Origin: JBKHJZ01 sp046537875
Lineage (GTDB): Bacteria > Actinomycetota > Acidimicrobiia > Acidimicrobiales > VFJN01
Assembly (NCBI GenBank): GCA_046537875.1
Contig: JBKHJZ010000036.1
Span: 1-24,000 of the forward strand
DNA: 24,000 nt
Reading direction: 5' to 3'
The notes below the pieces were generated by a model. It saw only the letters and a program-made list of their open reading frames with translations, had not been told where the DNA came from and made no database searches. This document shows positions 1 to 7,834 of the stretch, in pieces; the first letter of the stretch is position 1, and each line of letters begins with the position of its first letter. The position numbers and the translations under genes are program-made.

Positions 1-10
1 CCGGCCGCCG

Positions 11-1186
11 TCAGCCCGTGCCGCCCCACCAGGCGGTGATCTCGCGGTGGACGTGCGGGTGGTTGGCGAGCGCGATGTGGTTGATCCGGGGAAGGCGCCG
101 CAGGGTGACGTGGGGGAGCAGCGCCGGCTCGTCGTCGACGGGTCGCCCCTCGGTGCTCACCGCTGACACGAGACCGTCGCCGAGCACCCGGTCGACGAGC
201 TCGAGGCTGGTGCCGCCCGGCAGCGCGGCGAGCGTGCCGCCCACGACGAGGATCTCGGCGCGGCGGGGCACGTGGACGCGATGCCGCCGCGGAGGCTCGG
301 TGGCGGCGGGGTCGCGCTCGAGCCAGTCCTCGTCGAGCACCGCTCCCCAGCGGAGGTCCTTGATGCCGTCGCTGCGGCGGTCGATCCCGGAGCCGACCAG
401 GCGCGTGATGGGGACGGGCACCGACCAGAGGGCGGCGCTGACGAGGTTCGCGATCACCTCGAGGGTCGCGCCGCGGTTCGGCGTGCCGAGCAGCACGATC
501 CGCCGCACCCGGGCCGGCCACGGTCCCCGGCGCCGCAGCCGGTCGCGCACGGTGCCGCTGTGTCTGCCGTAGTGGCAGGCGCTCCGGACCACCAGGCCGC
601 CCATGCTGTGGCCGATGAGACCGATCTCCCGCACGCGCACCGGCCACGCCCGGACGAGGCGCTGGAGCGCCGCGGCGAGCTCGCGCCCGTTGGTCGAGAT
701 GTGCAGGCCGGTGTTGTAGCGGACGTACACGGGGGTCACGCCGTGCTCGGCGGCCAGCAGCTCGCCGTAGGTGAGCCGCGGCCGCCCCGCGAACCGCCAC
801 ACCGTCTCCGACGACATCAGGCCGTGCACGAGAACGCAGAGCCTGGGGCCGGCGTCGGGCAGGGCCCGCCCGAGCGCCTCGCGCTCGAGCGGTAGCTCGT
901 CGCCCGCCCGGGTGCGGAAGGACAGGGGGACGGCGAGGGAGGATCCCTGCTCGGCCAGCTCGTCGCCGATCAGGCCGTTGAGCACCGCGCGGACGTCGGC
1001 GGCCCGGCCGGGGAACGACCTGAGGAGCTGGATCGCCAGCTCCACCGTGGCCGATGCCCGGAGCGGGCCGAGGGGCCCGAGGCGGTCGACCTCCCCTGCC
1101 ACCCGGCCGAGCCTACGTGCCGGGCCGCTCGCGGCGGCGATCCGAGGGGAGGATGTCCGGCCCGGGGCCCCCGCCCGCTCCCGCAC
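11..1186 (-). CDS. alpha/beta hydrolase (GHSMGG lipase/esterase type)
   Basis: A 391-residue alpha/beta hydrolase reading from a GTG at 1186. Seen in the sequence: an oxyanion-type HG at residues 121-122 (VLVHGLMSSETVW), the nucleophile elbow IGHSMGGLVV with Ser194, a later GDGLVSAVS stretch likely to hold the acid, and a C-terminal INHIALANHP with the probable catalytic His. This pattern fits the PGAP1/triacylglycerol-lipase-like hydrolases that act on esters; the substrate cannot be told. No signal peptide is visible, so it is probably cytoplasmic. The start is uncertain: the first 28 residues are Arg/Ala-rich and a GTG at 1102 would also serve. It lies 9 bp downstream of the DUF4242 remnant on the same strand, so the two may once have been co-transcribed. 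Family call firm, role unknown. Confidence 0.85.
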   Translation of the reverse strand: MRERAGAPGRTSSPRIAAASGPARRLGRVAGEVDRLGPLGPLRASATVELAIQLLRSFPGRAADVRAVLNGLIGDELAEQGSSLAVPLSFRTRAGDELPLEREALGRALPDAGPRLCVLVHGLMSSETVWRFAGRPRLTYGELLAAEHGVTPVYVRYNTGLHISTNGRELAAALQRLVRAWPVRVREIGLIGHSMGGLVVRSACHYGRHSGTVRDRLRRRGPWPARVRRIVLLGTPNRGATLEVIANLVSAALWSVPVPITRLVGSGIDRRSDGIKDLRWGAVLDEDWLERDPAATEPPRRHRVHVPRRAEILVVGGTLAALPGGTSLELVDRVLGDGLVSAVSTEGRPVDDEPALLPHVTLRRLPRINHIALANHPHVHREITAWWGGTG

Positions 1187-1195
1187 CCCCCGAGC

Positions 1196-1459
1196 TCAGG
1201 CTGCGGCGACCTCGGCCGTGGTGGGGTCGATGATCGCCCGCACCTGCAGCGCCGTGTCGCAGGGGAAGCCCCCGGCCCGGGCGTGCTCGGCGATGGTCTG
1301 TGCGTCGTCGGCGATGTAGACGCAGAACAGCTTGTCGTCGGTCACGAAGCTGTGGAGCCACTGGGCGCGGCCCGCCATCGAGTCGAGCACCTCGTTCGAC
1401 TTCGTGGCGATGTCCCGCAGCTCGGTGGCGCTCAGGGCGCCGGCTACGGCGACCAGCAC
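1196..1459 (-). pseudogene. DUF4242 domain protein, 5'-truncated
   Basis: The C-terminal 75-80 residues match the small DUF4242 family, whose members are usually about 90 residues. Motifs seen are ELRDIATKSNEVL, WLHSFVTDDKLFCVYIA, HARAGGFPCD and a terminal IIDPTTAE. Members normally open with a conserved strand of about a dozen residues (MPxYVIERxxPGAG-like). Here that opening is replaced by VLVAVAGALSATEL and the reading frame runs on without a natural ATG into sequence antisense to the neighbouring AraC gene. A GTG at 1457-1459 could still give an 87-residue product, but without a convincing ribosome binding site. The break coincides with the 5' loss of the divergent AraC gene. The biochemical role of the family is not established. 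A functional short form cannot be excluded. Confidence 0.7.
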
Positions 1460-1480
1460 CGGGTCGGCGGCGCCCGTCCC

Positions 1481-2167
1481 GCCTCGTGCGTCCCGATCAC
1501 CACGCTGTTCGACCCCCCGCCGTGGGACACCCTGCCGGTCGTGCGCCACGGTGCCGGCGGTGATCGCACCGACATCGTGTGCGGCTACCTCCAGGGCGAC
1601 GACCCGTTGTTCGATCCCGCGATGAGAGCCCTGCCGCCGGTCCTGGTGGTGCGGCCCCCCGACGGGCCCGCGGCGCGCTGGGTCGAGTCGAGCATCAGCT
1701 ACGCCCTGGCCGCGGGCTCCGCCTCGCTGCCGGACGATCCTCCCTCCACCCGGCTCCCCGAGCTGCTGCTGGTGGAGGTGCTGCGCCTGCACCTCTCGTC
1801 GGCCCCGGCCGGTGACCGGGGATGGATCGCCGCGCTCCGCGACCCGGTCCTCGCGCCCGCGCTCGCGCAGCTCCACGCCGCCCCGGACCGCAAGTGGACC
1901 GTGGCCGAGCTGGCCGCCGGGGCCGCGGCGTCCCGGTCGCTCCTCGATCAGCGGTTCCGCGAGGTGCTGGGTCGATCACCGATCCGCTATCTGACCGACT
2001 GGCGGATGCACGTCGCCGAGAACCTCCTCAGCAGCACCGACCAGGGCGTGGCGCAGATCGCCCGCCGGGTGGGCTACGACTCCGAGGAGGCCTTCAGCCG
2101 TGCCTTCAAGCGCAGCCACGGCACCCCGCCGAGCGCGTGGCGCGCGGTCAACCGGGCGTCGGTCTGA
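1481..2167 (+). pseudogene. AraC family regulator (cupin_6 type), 5'-truncated
   Basis: The frame ending at 2167 carries the back half of an AraC regulator of the cupin_6/AraC-binding type: LPVVRHGAGGDRTDIVCGYL, then a linker, then RGWIAALRDPVLAPALAQLH and two helix-turn-helix units (WTVAELAAGAAASRSLLDQRF and GVAQIARRVGYDSEEAFSRAFKR), ending in GTPPSAW. Family members are about 300 residues and begin with roughly 100 residues of cupin domain; that part is missing. Upstream of about 1490 the frame is only antisense to the DUF4242 gene. There is no ATG before the conserved part; a GTG near 1538 or an ATG at 1621 could start a DNA-binding fragment. It would be a transcription regulator acting on DNA, perhaps once controlling the divergent DUF4242 gene. 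I rate it a 5'-deleted pseudogene, with a small chance of a functional short form. Confidence 0.7.
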
Positions 2168-2258
2168 GGGGCTCACCGCCGCCGGCGCAACCCGGTGGCC
2201 GCCCCGCCGCCGTGTGACGGCTGGGTGACGATCGGCCGACGCGGTCGCCCCGCAGGGG

Positions 2259-2270
2259 TACGGTGCCCGC
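2259..2270 (+). promoter_or_regulatory. possible -10 element for near-leaderless start of the amidohydrolase
   Basis: TACGGT at 2259-2264 is followed by six bases and then the ATG at 2271. This spacing places the transcript start at or next to the start codon, a common actinobacterial arrangement. No Shine-Dalgarno sequence precedes the ATG, which agrees with this. No clear -35 was found. Confidence 0.35.
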
Positions 2271-3842
2271 ATGGGCTCGTGGCGGCGCCGCCCCGAGGTG
2301 GGCGAGCCCGGCTCGCCCCCGCCGCTGCCGTTCCTCCCGGGGGAGGTGTCGAACGGCGAGTTCGTTCCCCGGGCTCCCACCACGCGCGACCGCGACGTCG
2401 TGCGGGCCACGTTGCTGCGGGCCTCCGAGGCCGCCGACCGGCTCGGCATGGATCGCCGGCGGTTCCTGCAGACGGCCGGGGGGATGGCGGCGATGCTCGG
2501 GGTCGTCAACCTCGCGGCCTGCTCCTCCGGTGATGGTGGGGGGCGGTCGGCCCCGGCCACGGGCTCCACCACGCCGTCGAGCCGTCCCGGAGGCACGTTC
2601 GACGTGCCGGAGCCCGAGGACGAGGCGGCCTGCGAGGAGGCGCTCGGGGACCGGGGCGAGTTCATCTTCGACGTCCACACCCACCACGTGATGCCCGACG
2701 GGCCGTGGCGGCAGAACGCCCCCCGGATCGAGGACATGATCCTGGGGCTCGTCCCCGAGGGCTGCACGGAGGCCGATCCCCTCGTCTGCGTCGACCGCAT
2801 CGCCTACCTGCACGACATGTTCCTGGCGAGCGACACGACGGTGGCCATGCTCTCGGACGTGCCCAACTCGGGCCCCGACGACGCGCCGGTCCCGTTCCGG
2901 GACGCCGTCGGCACCCAGGAGCTCGCCGACCGGCTCACCTCGGGCGGAGCCCCGCGCCTGCTGGTCCACGACGTGATCGCGCCGAACTTCGGCGAGCTGT
3001 CGGAGCGCCTCGACGGGATGGCCGCCACGGCCGACACCGGCAACGTGGCCGCGTTCAAGGTGTACACGGCGTGGGGGCCCGGCGGGCAGGGCTTCGCCCT
3101 CGACGACCCGGCCATCGGGCTCCCGGTGGTCGAGCAGGCCCGGGACCTCGGGGTGCGGGTGATGTGCGCGCACAAGGGCCTGCCGCTGCTCGAGTTCGAC
3201 AGCGGCCACAACGGGCCCGCCGACATGGTGTCGTGCGCCGCCCAGTACCCGGACATGGACTTCGTCGTCTACCACTCGGCCTACGAACGGCAGACGGTCG
3301 AGGGGGCGTACGACCCGGCCGATGCGGCCACCGGGGTCAACTCGCTGGTGAAGGCCATGCAGGACCACGGCATGAGGCCCAACGGCAACGTGTGGGCCGA
3401 GCTCGGCACGACCTGGCGCGAGGTGATGAGCGACCCCGACCAGGCGGCCCACACGCTCGGCAAGCTGCTCGTGCACGTCGGCGAGGACAGGGTGATGTGG
3501 GGTACCGACGCCGTCTGGTACGGCTCGCCGCAGCCGCAGATCATGGCGTTCCGCGCCTTCCGGATCACCGATGAGTATCAGGAGCGCTTCGGCTACCCGC
3601 CGCTCACCGACGAGGTGAAGGCCAAGATCCTGGGCCTGAACGCCGCCGAGCTGATGGGGCTCGACGCGGAGGCCACCAGGTGCGCGCTCGACGCCGACGG
3701 CCTCGCCCGGGCTCGTGCCGAGGTCCGCCAGCTGGCGGCGACCGGGGAGCTTCCGGCCCTGTGGCGGCCGCGCGGACCCGTCACGCGGCGCGAGGTGCTC
3801 AGCTGGCTCGCGGCGCCCCAGACCCGATGGACGCCCTGGTGA
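2271..3842 (+). CDS. Tat-exported lipoprotein amidohydrolase (metal-dependent TIM-barrel hydrolase)
   Basis: A 523-residue protein. Residues 61-84 form a Tat signal with lipobox: DRRRFLQ at 61-67, a hydrophobic core, then NLAAC with Cys84 as the likely lipidated residue, followed by a Gly/Ser linker. Ahead of it is a 60-residue extension (SNGEFVPRAPTTRDRDVV...), which I recall from related actinobacterial amidohydrolases, so I keep the ATG at 2271 rather than the one at 2448. The mature part is an amidohydrolase_2-type barrel: FDVHTHHV (D134, H136, H138), FKVYTAWG (K263), CAHKG (H301), YHSAY (H335) and MWGTDAVWYG (D413). It should be a membrane-anchored hydrolase or decarboxylase outside the cytoplasm; the substrate is unknown. 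The sialidase-like exported protein follows 74 bp later with its own promoter. Confidence 0.85.
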   Translation: MGSWRRRPEVGEPGSPPPLPFLPGEVSNGEFVPRAPTTRDRDVVRATLLRASEAADRLGMDRRRFLQTAGGMAAMLGVVNLAACSSGDGGGRSAPATGSTTPSSRPGGTFDVPEPEDEAACEEALGDRGEFIFDVHTHHVMPDGPWRQNAPRIEDMILGLVPEGCTEADPLVCVDRIAYLHDMFLASDTTVAMLSDVPNSGPDDAPVPFRDAVGTQELADRLTSGGAPRLLVHDVIAPNFGELSERLDGMAATADTGNVAAFKVYTAWGPGGQGFALDDPAIGLPVVEQARDLGVRVMCAHKGLPLLEFDSGHNGPADMVSCAAQYPDMDFVVYHSAYERQTVEGAYDPADAATGVNSLVKAMQDHGMRPNGNVWAELGTTWREVMSDPDQAAHTLGKLLVHVGEDRVMWGTDAVWYGSPQPQIMAFRAFRITDEYQERFGYPPLTDEVKAKILGLNAAELMGLDAEATRCALDADGLARARAEVRQLAATGELPALWRPRGPVTRREVLSWLAAPQTRWTPW

Positions 3843-3861
3843 CGCACACCCAGCGTGACGG

Positions 3862-3890
3862 TTGACATACCGACGGTCACGGCGGACGAT
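3862..3890 (+). promoter_or_regulatory. promoter for the sialidase-like gene
   Basis: TTGACA at 3862-3867, a 17-bp spacer, and GACGAT at 3885-3890 form a good sigma-70-type promoter. A ribosome binding site GGGAGG lies at 3907-3912, four bases before the ATG at 3917. The -35 is a perfect consensus match and the -10 is partial. Confidence 0.6.
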
Positions 3891-3916
3891 GGGGGCAGCG
3901 GGCGCTGGGAGGTGCC

Positions 3917-5605
3917 ATGAGACGAGTGCTGGTAGGCGTGGGGGTCCCGGTTGTCCTGCTGCCCCTGTGGGCCTCGCCCGGGGCGGCCGGGCTGCTCGAT
4001 GCGACCGAGCCGGTCCAGGTGACGGGGGCCTCGCCGTTCGACCCCGGATGCGGTCTCACCCCGGTCGACGAGAGCTCGATGGTCTTCACCGACAGCGAGG
4101 TCGAGCCCTGGGTCGACGTCAGCCCGGCGGACCCCGACATCGTCGCCGGGATGTGGCAGCAGGACCGCTGGAACGACGGGGGCGCCAGGGGCAACGTGAT
4201 GGCCCTGAGCGTCGACGGTGGGTCGAGCTGGACCACGCTGGTCCCGCCGAACATCACCGAGTGCACGGCCGACCCCGACGCCGCCTCCGGTGACTTCGCC
4301 GTCTTCGACCGGGCCTCCGACCCCTGGCTGTCGTTCGCGCCCAACGGGGATCTCCACCTGATGCACCTGGTGTTCGATGCCGATCTCCCCGAGGACCGGC
4401 CGGGCGCCATCTCGGGCCGCAACGGGATGGTGGCGCAGAAGGTGCCGGCCGCCGCACTGGCCGACGGTCACGTCGCCGACGACGAGTGGGAACCACCGAT
4501 CCTGCTGGCGCTCGATGAGACCGGCGACCTCCACGACAAGAACACGATGACCGCCGATCCCACCGTGCCGGACGGCAGCCACGTGTACGCGGTGTGGGAC
4601 GTCCTGAGCCTGAACGAGGGCACCAAGCGCAATCCCGACCGGGGGACGTTCGGCGGGGGGCTCGCGTTCAAGGGCGCGGCCGTCTTCACCAGGACCACCG
4701 ACGGCGGCGAGACCTGGGAGCCGATCCGCACCCTCTACGACCCGGGCGGCATCAACCAGACCATCGGCAACCAGATCGTCGTGCTGCCGGACGGGACCCT
4801 CGTCGACGTGTTCAACGAGATCCTGAACTTCCGCAACAGCGACGGCGGGCCGCAGTTCGACTTCAACCTGGCGCTCAAGCGCTCGGCGGACAAGGGGACC
4901 ACCTGGAAGCCCAGCGGTCAGCCCATCCGGGCGGCCAAGATGCTCCCCCGGACGCTGTTCACCCCGTTCCCGTTCGTCGGTGTCTACGACCCGGACGTCA
5001 GCGGCAACGCCACGCTCGACGGCGCCAATGCGGCACGTACCGCCGACGTGATCCCCGAGGTTGCCGTCGATCCGAACAACGGCAACCTCTACGCGGTCTG
5101 GCAGGACGCCCGGTTCAGCGCCGTGGAGGCCGGCGGCTTCGGCGATCCGACCCGGCTGATCGACGAGATCGCGTTCTCGATGTCGACCGACGGTGGCCTC
5201 ACGTGGTCGGCGCCGATCAAGGTCAACCAGACGCCCACCACCGAGCCGCTCGGCGACCGGCAAGCGTTCATCCCGATGGTCCGGGTGAACGACGACGGGG
5301 TCGTGGCCGTGAGCTACTACGACTTCCGCAACAACACCCCGGGCGACGGCATCGGCGGCACCGACCAGTTCGTGGTCCACTGCCACGCCGACTGCGCGAA
5401 CCCGGCAAGCTGGACGCCGGACGACGAGGTCCGCGTGACCGACTCGCCGTTCGACCTCCGCGAGCTCCCGTTCGCGGGCGGGTACTTCCCCGGCGACTAC
5501 GTCGGGTTCGGTACCGACGGCCAGGACTTCCTGCCGTTCTTCACGCAGAGCGCCGCTCCCGACCCGGCGAACCAGTACGCCTCGCGGGTGTCGGTCGCCG
5601 GGTGA
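3917..5605 (+). CDS. secreted Asp-box (BNR/sialidase-like) beta-propeller protein
   Basis: A 562-residue protein with an N-terminal signal peptide (MRRVLVGVGVPVVLLPLW, cleavage likely after the ASPGAA stretch near residue 24). Four Asp-box motifs of the form S/T-x-D-x-G-x-T/S-W are visible: SVDGGSSW (98-105), TTDGGETW (260-267), SADKGTTW (323-330) and STDGGLTW (423-430). Also typical of propeller blades are LYAVWQDAR near 391-399 and VAVSYYDFRNN. This is the sialidase/neuraminidase-like six-bladed fold. I do not see the FRIP motif or the full arginine triad that would prove sialidase activity, so the substrate may be another glycan or the protein may not be an enzyme. It is exported without a visible anchor. 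A promoter at 3862 and a strong hairpin at 5622 suggest a single-gene transcript. Confidence 0.8.
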   Translation: MRRVLVGVGVPVVLLPLWASPGAAGLLDATEPVQVTGASPFDPGCGLTPVDESSMVFTDSEVEPWVDVSPADPDIVAGMWQQDRWNDGGARGNVMALSVDGGSSWTTLVPPNITECTADPDAASGDFAVFDRASDPWLSFAPNGDLHLMHLVFDADLPEDRPGAISGRNGMVAQKVPAAALADGHVADDEWEPPILLALDETGDLHDKNTMTADPTVPDGSHVYAVWDVLSLNEGTKRNPDRGTFGGGLAFKGAAVFTRTTDGGETWEPIRTLYDPGGINQTIGNQIVVLPDGTLVDVFNEILNFRNSDGGPQFDFNLALKRSADKGTTWKPSGQPIRAAKMLPRTLFTPFPFVGVYDPDVSGNATLDGANAARTADVIPEVAVDPNNGNLYAVWQDARFSAVEAGGFGDPTRLIDEIAFSMSTDGGLTWSAPIKVNQTPTTEPLGDRQAFIPMVRVNDDGVVAVSYYDFRNNTPGDGIGGTDQFVVHCHADCANPASWTPDDEVRVTDSPFDLRELPFAGGYFPGDYVGFGTDGQDFLPFFTQSAAPDPANQYASRVSVAG

Positions 5606-5621
5606 TCGCCCCGGTGCGACG

Positions 5622-5658
5622 CCGGCCATGGCCGACCCGCCCGGTCGGCCGTGGCCGG
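5622..5658 (+). terminator. strong hairpin after the sialidase-like gene
   Basis: Arms at 5622-5637 (ccggccatggccgacc) and 5643-5658 (ggtcggccgtggccgg) pair over 16 bp with one G-U wobble and a 5-nt loop. It begins 17 bp after the stop codon. There is no U-run, as is common for hairpin terminators in high-GC actinobacteria. The right arm overlaps the dienelactone hydrolase remnant. Confidence 0.6.
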
Positions 5659-5757
5659 GCCGGTCATCGGGTTCTGCATGGGCGGCGGCTACGCCTCCTC
5701 CTCGGGTCGACCCGCCGCCGCATCGTCTCCTTCTTCGACGCGCACCTGCGTGCCTGA
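5636..5757 (+). pseudogene. dienelactone hydrolase remnant
   Basis: Two short pieces of a dienelactone hydrolase lie next to each other in different frames. Frame 2 reads RPARSAVAGPVIGFCMGGGYA, where GFCMGGG is the diagnostic nucleophile-Cys elbow of the family. A one-base shift in a C-run near 5693-5696 then allows YALLLGSTRRRIVSFFDAHLRA in frame 1, whose last part is the usual C-terminal helix, ending at the stop codon 5755-5757. In an intact enzyme of about 230-250 residues these two parts are roughly 100 residues apart, and the first 100 or so residues are also missing. I infer a 5' deletion, an internal deletion and a one-base loss. The call rests on two short motifs. Confidence 0.55.
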
Positions 5758-5811
5758 CGGACCGTCCGCCCTGGCGTCCACCGGCGTCGTCGAGCTGGGA
5801 GACTTGGGGCC

Positions 5812-6540
5812 ATGGCGGTCGAGGGAGGTCTCGGGCGTCCGGCATCGGGGGAGGCGGACGCACCCGTGCGCTCGAGGGCGAGCGTGGAGCTCTACGCCAC
5901 GCTCGTGATGGCGGTGGCTGCGGTGCTGACCGCGTGGAGCGCCTTCCAGAGCGCCAAGTGGAGCGGCCTGCAGGCGATCGCCTTCAACGAGGCCTCGGCG
6001 GCCCGCATCGAGTCCTCGCTGGACTTCACCGAGGCGGGCCAGCAGACGACGATCGATGTCATCACCTTCCTGCAGTTGCTGGAGGAGTTGCGCACCGGCG
6101 TCTTCGACGACCCGCAGGCGCGGACCGAACTGGAGGCCTCCGGCTACGCACCCGATCCCGACACGGCGGCGGGCTTCCTGTTCGAGCGCCTCCGAGGTGA
6201 GTTCCGGCCGGTGGTCCGCGCCTGGTTGGCCGAGCACCCCGTCGCGAACGCCGAGGCCCCACCGACGCCGTTCTCCATGGACAAGTACCGGTTGGCGGCG
6301 GTCGAGCGGGGCGAGGAACAACACGCTCGCGCCGAGCAGCGGGCGGCCGACGCCCGCGACGACAACCAGCGGTCGGACAACTACGTGATGACCACCGTCG
6401 CCTTCGCGACCGTGCTCTTCTTCGCCGGTGTCAGCACAAAGCTGGTGCGCCCGATCAGCCAGCGCATCGCGCTGGGGCTGGCCCTCGTGACGCTCGTCGG
6501 CGCGGTCGTGGTCATCGCCACGTTCCCCGTGGAGGTCTGA
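5812..6540 (+). CDS. unclassified membrane protein with three predicted helices
   Basis: A 242-residue protein I cannot assign to a family. It has a cytoplasmic-looking start, one hydrophobic segment at about 27-45 (LYATLVMAVAAVLTAWSAF), a hydrophilic middle of about 145 residues rich in Ala, Glu and Arg and probably helical or coiled (KYRLAAVERGEEQHARAEQR), then a pair of hydrophobic segments at 191-209 and 219-239. The layout of one helix, a long loop and a C-terminal helical hairpin resembles DUF4337-like proteins, but I would not name it so. The ATG at 5812 is preceded by a weak GGGAG-like site. Immediately after the TGA stop, the same frame continues into another hydrophobic stretch (see 6541-6662). 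No function is proposed. Confidence 0.7.
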   Translation: MAVEGGLGRPASGEADAPVRSRASVELYATLVMAVAAVLTAWSAFQSAKWSGLQAIAFNEASAARIESSLDFTEAGQQTTIDVITFLQLLEELRTGVFDDPQARTELEASGYAPDPDTAAGFLFERLRGEFRPVVRAWLAEHPVANAEAPPTPFSMDKYRLAAVERGEEQHARAEQRAADARDDNQRSDNYVMTTVAFATVLFFAGVSTKLVRPISQRIALGLALVTLVGAVVVIATFPVEV

Positions 6541-6662
6541 TGCGCGGTGGCGGGCGCTCTCGCGGCCCTGGTGGTTCTCGCACTGGTGCCGATCCTCACC
6601 TCGGCCGGGATGCTCGACACTGACGGGGGGACGCACGCGCCGCCGCCGCGCTTCCCGGGTAG
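6541..6662 (+). other. in-frame hydrophobic segment after a stop codon; possible small or interrupted ORF
   Basis: Directly after the TGA of the upstream membrane protein, the same frame reads CAVAGALAALVVLALVPILT and on to TSAGMLDTDGG, a convincing transmembrane helix with high GC at third positions until about 6655. A GTG at 6547 with GGAGG at 6531-6535 could start a small ORF, but the frame then runs on into the next gene in the wrong phase. It may be a small membrane protein, a fourth helix cut off by a nonsense mutation, or chance. The rest of the gap to 6760 holds only a GC palindrome at 6726-6739 (ggccggcgccggcc). Confidence 0.3.
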
Positions 6663-6760
6663 TGCACGGCGTGAGCGGGTAGGACGTGCCGCGGGAGGCA
6701 TGCCGTGTCGCCGGCGCGGACCGCCGGCCGGCGCCGGCCCTGCGGACAGGAGAGGACCGG

Positions 6761-7831
6761 ATGGAAGCGACGACCCGCTGGCGCTCCGCGACGGCCGTGA
6801 TCCTGGCCGCCGCCCTCTCCGTGGCCGGGGCGTGCGGCGGCGACGACGGCGGGGGAGAGGAGCCGTCGGGTGACCAGGGGTCGGCGACCCGGGAGGCCGG
6901 TACCGGGGGCGGCGGTGGTCAGGACACCGGGACGTTCGAGAACATCCCGGACGTCGTCGACGCGGTCTCGCCGTCGGTCGTCGCCATCTCGACCGGGCCG
7001 GGCGAAGGCAGCGGGGTGATCATCCAGAGCGACGGTGTGATCGTCACCAACGCTCACGTGGTGGGCGACGCCGATGCGGTCGAGGTGACGTTCGCGGACG
7101 CGTCCCGGGCAGAGGCCGAGGTGGTGGGCGCCGACCGCCTCACCGACCTCGCCGTGCTGCGCGTCGACCGCGACCTGCCCGCGGTCGAGCTCGCCGAGGA
7201 GCTCCCCGAGGTCGGCGAGCTGGCGGTCGCCATCGGCAACCCGTTCGGCTTCGAGAACACGGTGACCGCCGGCATCATCTCGGGCCTCGAGCGGGCGATC
7301 CCCGGGGCGGCCCAGCAGGCCCCCGGCCTCGTGGACCTGATCCAGACCGACGCCCCGATCTCCCCCGGCAACTCCGGCGGGGCGCTCGTGAACACCGACG
7401 GGCAACTCGTCGGGGTGAACGTGGCCTACATCCCGCCGGCCGGCGGTGCGGTGTCGATCGGGTTCGCGATCCCGGCGGCCACGGTCGCGTCGGTCGTCGA
7501 GGACCTGCTGGAGGACGGCGAGGCCTCCCACCCCTTCCTCGGGGTGCGCCCCCAGGCGATCACGCCGACGCTGGCCGAGCAGTACGACCTCGCCAGGGAG
7601 GAGGGTGTGCTGGTGCTCTCGGCCACCCCGGGCGGGCCGGCGGCCGAGGCCGGGGTCGGCGCGGGCGACATCATCGTCGAGCTCGAGGGCGAGCCCGTGC
7701 GGACGGTCGAGGATCTCCTCGGGGCGATCCGGGGCATGGAGCCCGGCGACGAGCTGCAGATGACCGTCGTGAGTGACGGCGAGGAGCGCGAGGTCACGGT
7801 GACGCTCGGTGAGCGCCCCGGGGGCGCCTGA
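6761..7831 (+). CDS. HtrA/DegP-like serine protease with PDZ domain, probable lipoprotein
   Basis: A 356-residue trypsin-fold protease. The ATG at 6761 has AGGAGAGG at 6748-6755. The N-terminus (RWRSATAVILAAALSVAGAC) is a signal with a weak lipobox ending at Cys25, followed by a Gly/Glu-rich linker to about residue 58. The catalytic triad is clear: TNAHVV (H99), RLTDLAVLRV (D129) and SPGNSGGAL (S205). Residues about 255-356 form one PDZ domain (FLGVRPQAI, then GGPAAEAGVGAGDIIVELEG). This is the standard S1C layout for envelope protein quality control: cleavage of misfolded or regulated exported proteins outside the cytoplasmic membrane. The length is normal for actinobacterial members that lack a second PDZ. 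The nuoA remnant follows only 3 bp after the stop codon. Confidence 0.9.
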   Translation: MEATTRWRSATAVILAAALSVAGACGGDDGGGEEPSGDQGSATREAGTGGGGGQDTGTFENIPDVVDAVSPSVVAISTGPGEGSGVIIQSDGVIVTNAHVVGDADAVEVTFADASRAEAEVVGADRLTDLAVLRVDRDLPAVELAEELPEVGELAVAIGNPFGFENTVTAGIISGLERAIPGAAQQAPGLVDLIQTDAPISPGNSGGALVNTDGQLVGVNVAYIPPAGGAVSIGFAIPAATVASVVEDLLEDGEASHPFLGVRPQAITPTLAEQYDLAREEGVLVLSATPGGPAAEAGVGAGDIIVELEGEPVRTVEDLLGAIRGMEPGDELQMTVVSDGEEREVTVTLGERPGGA

Positions 7832-7834
7832 GGT

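Noticed and set aside
3593..5863. A 756-codon open frame on the minus strand
   Set aside because: It is antisense to the sialidase-like gene, which has a signal peptide, four Asp boxes, a promoter and a ribosome binding site. The minus-strand product is low-complexity Arg/Gly/Val, a usual mirror effect in high-GC DNA.
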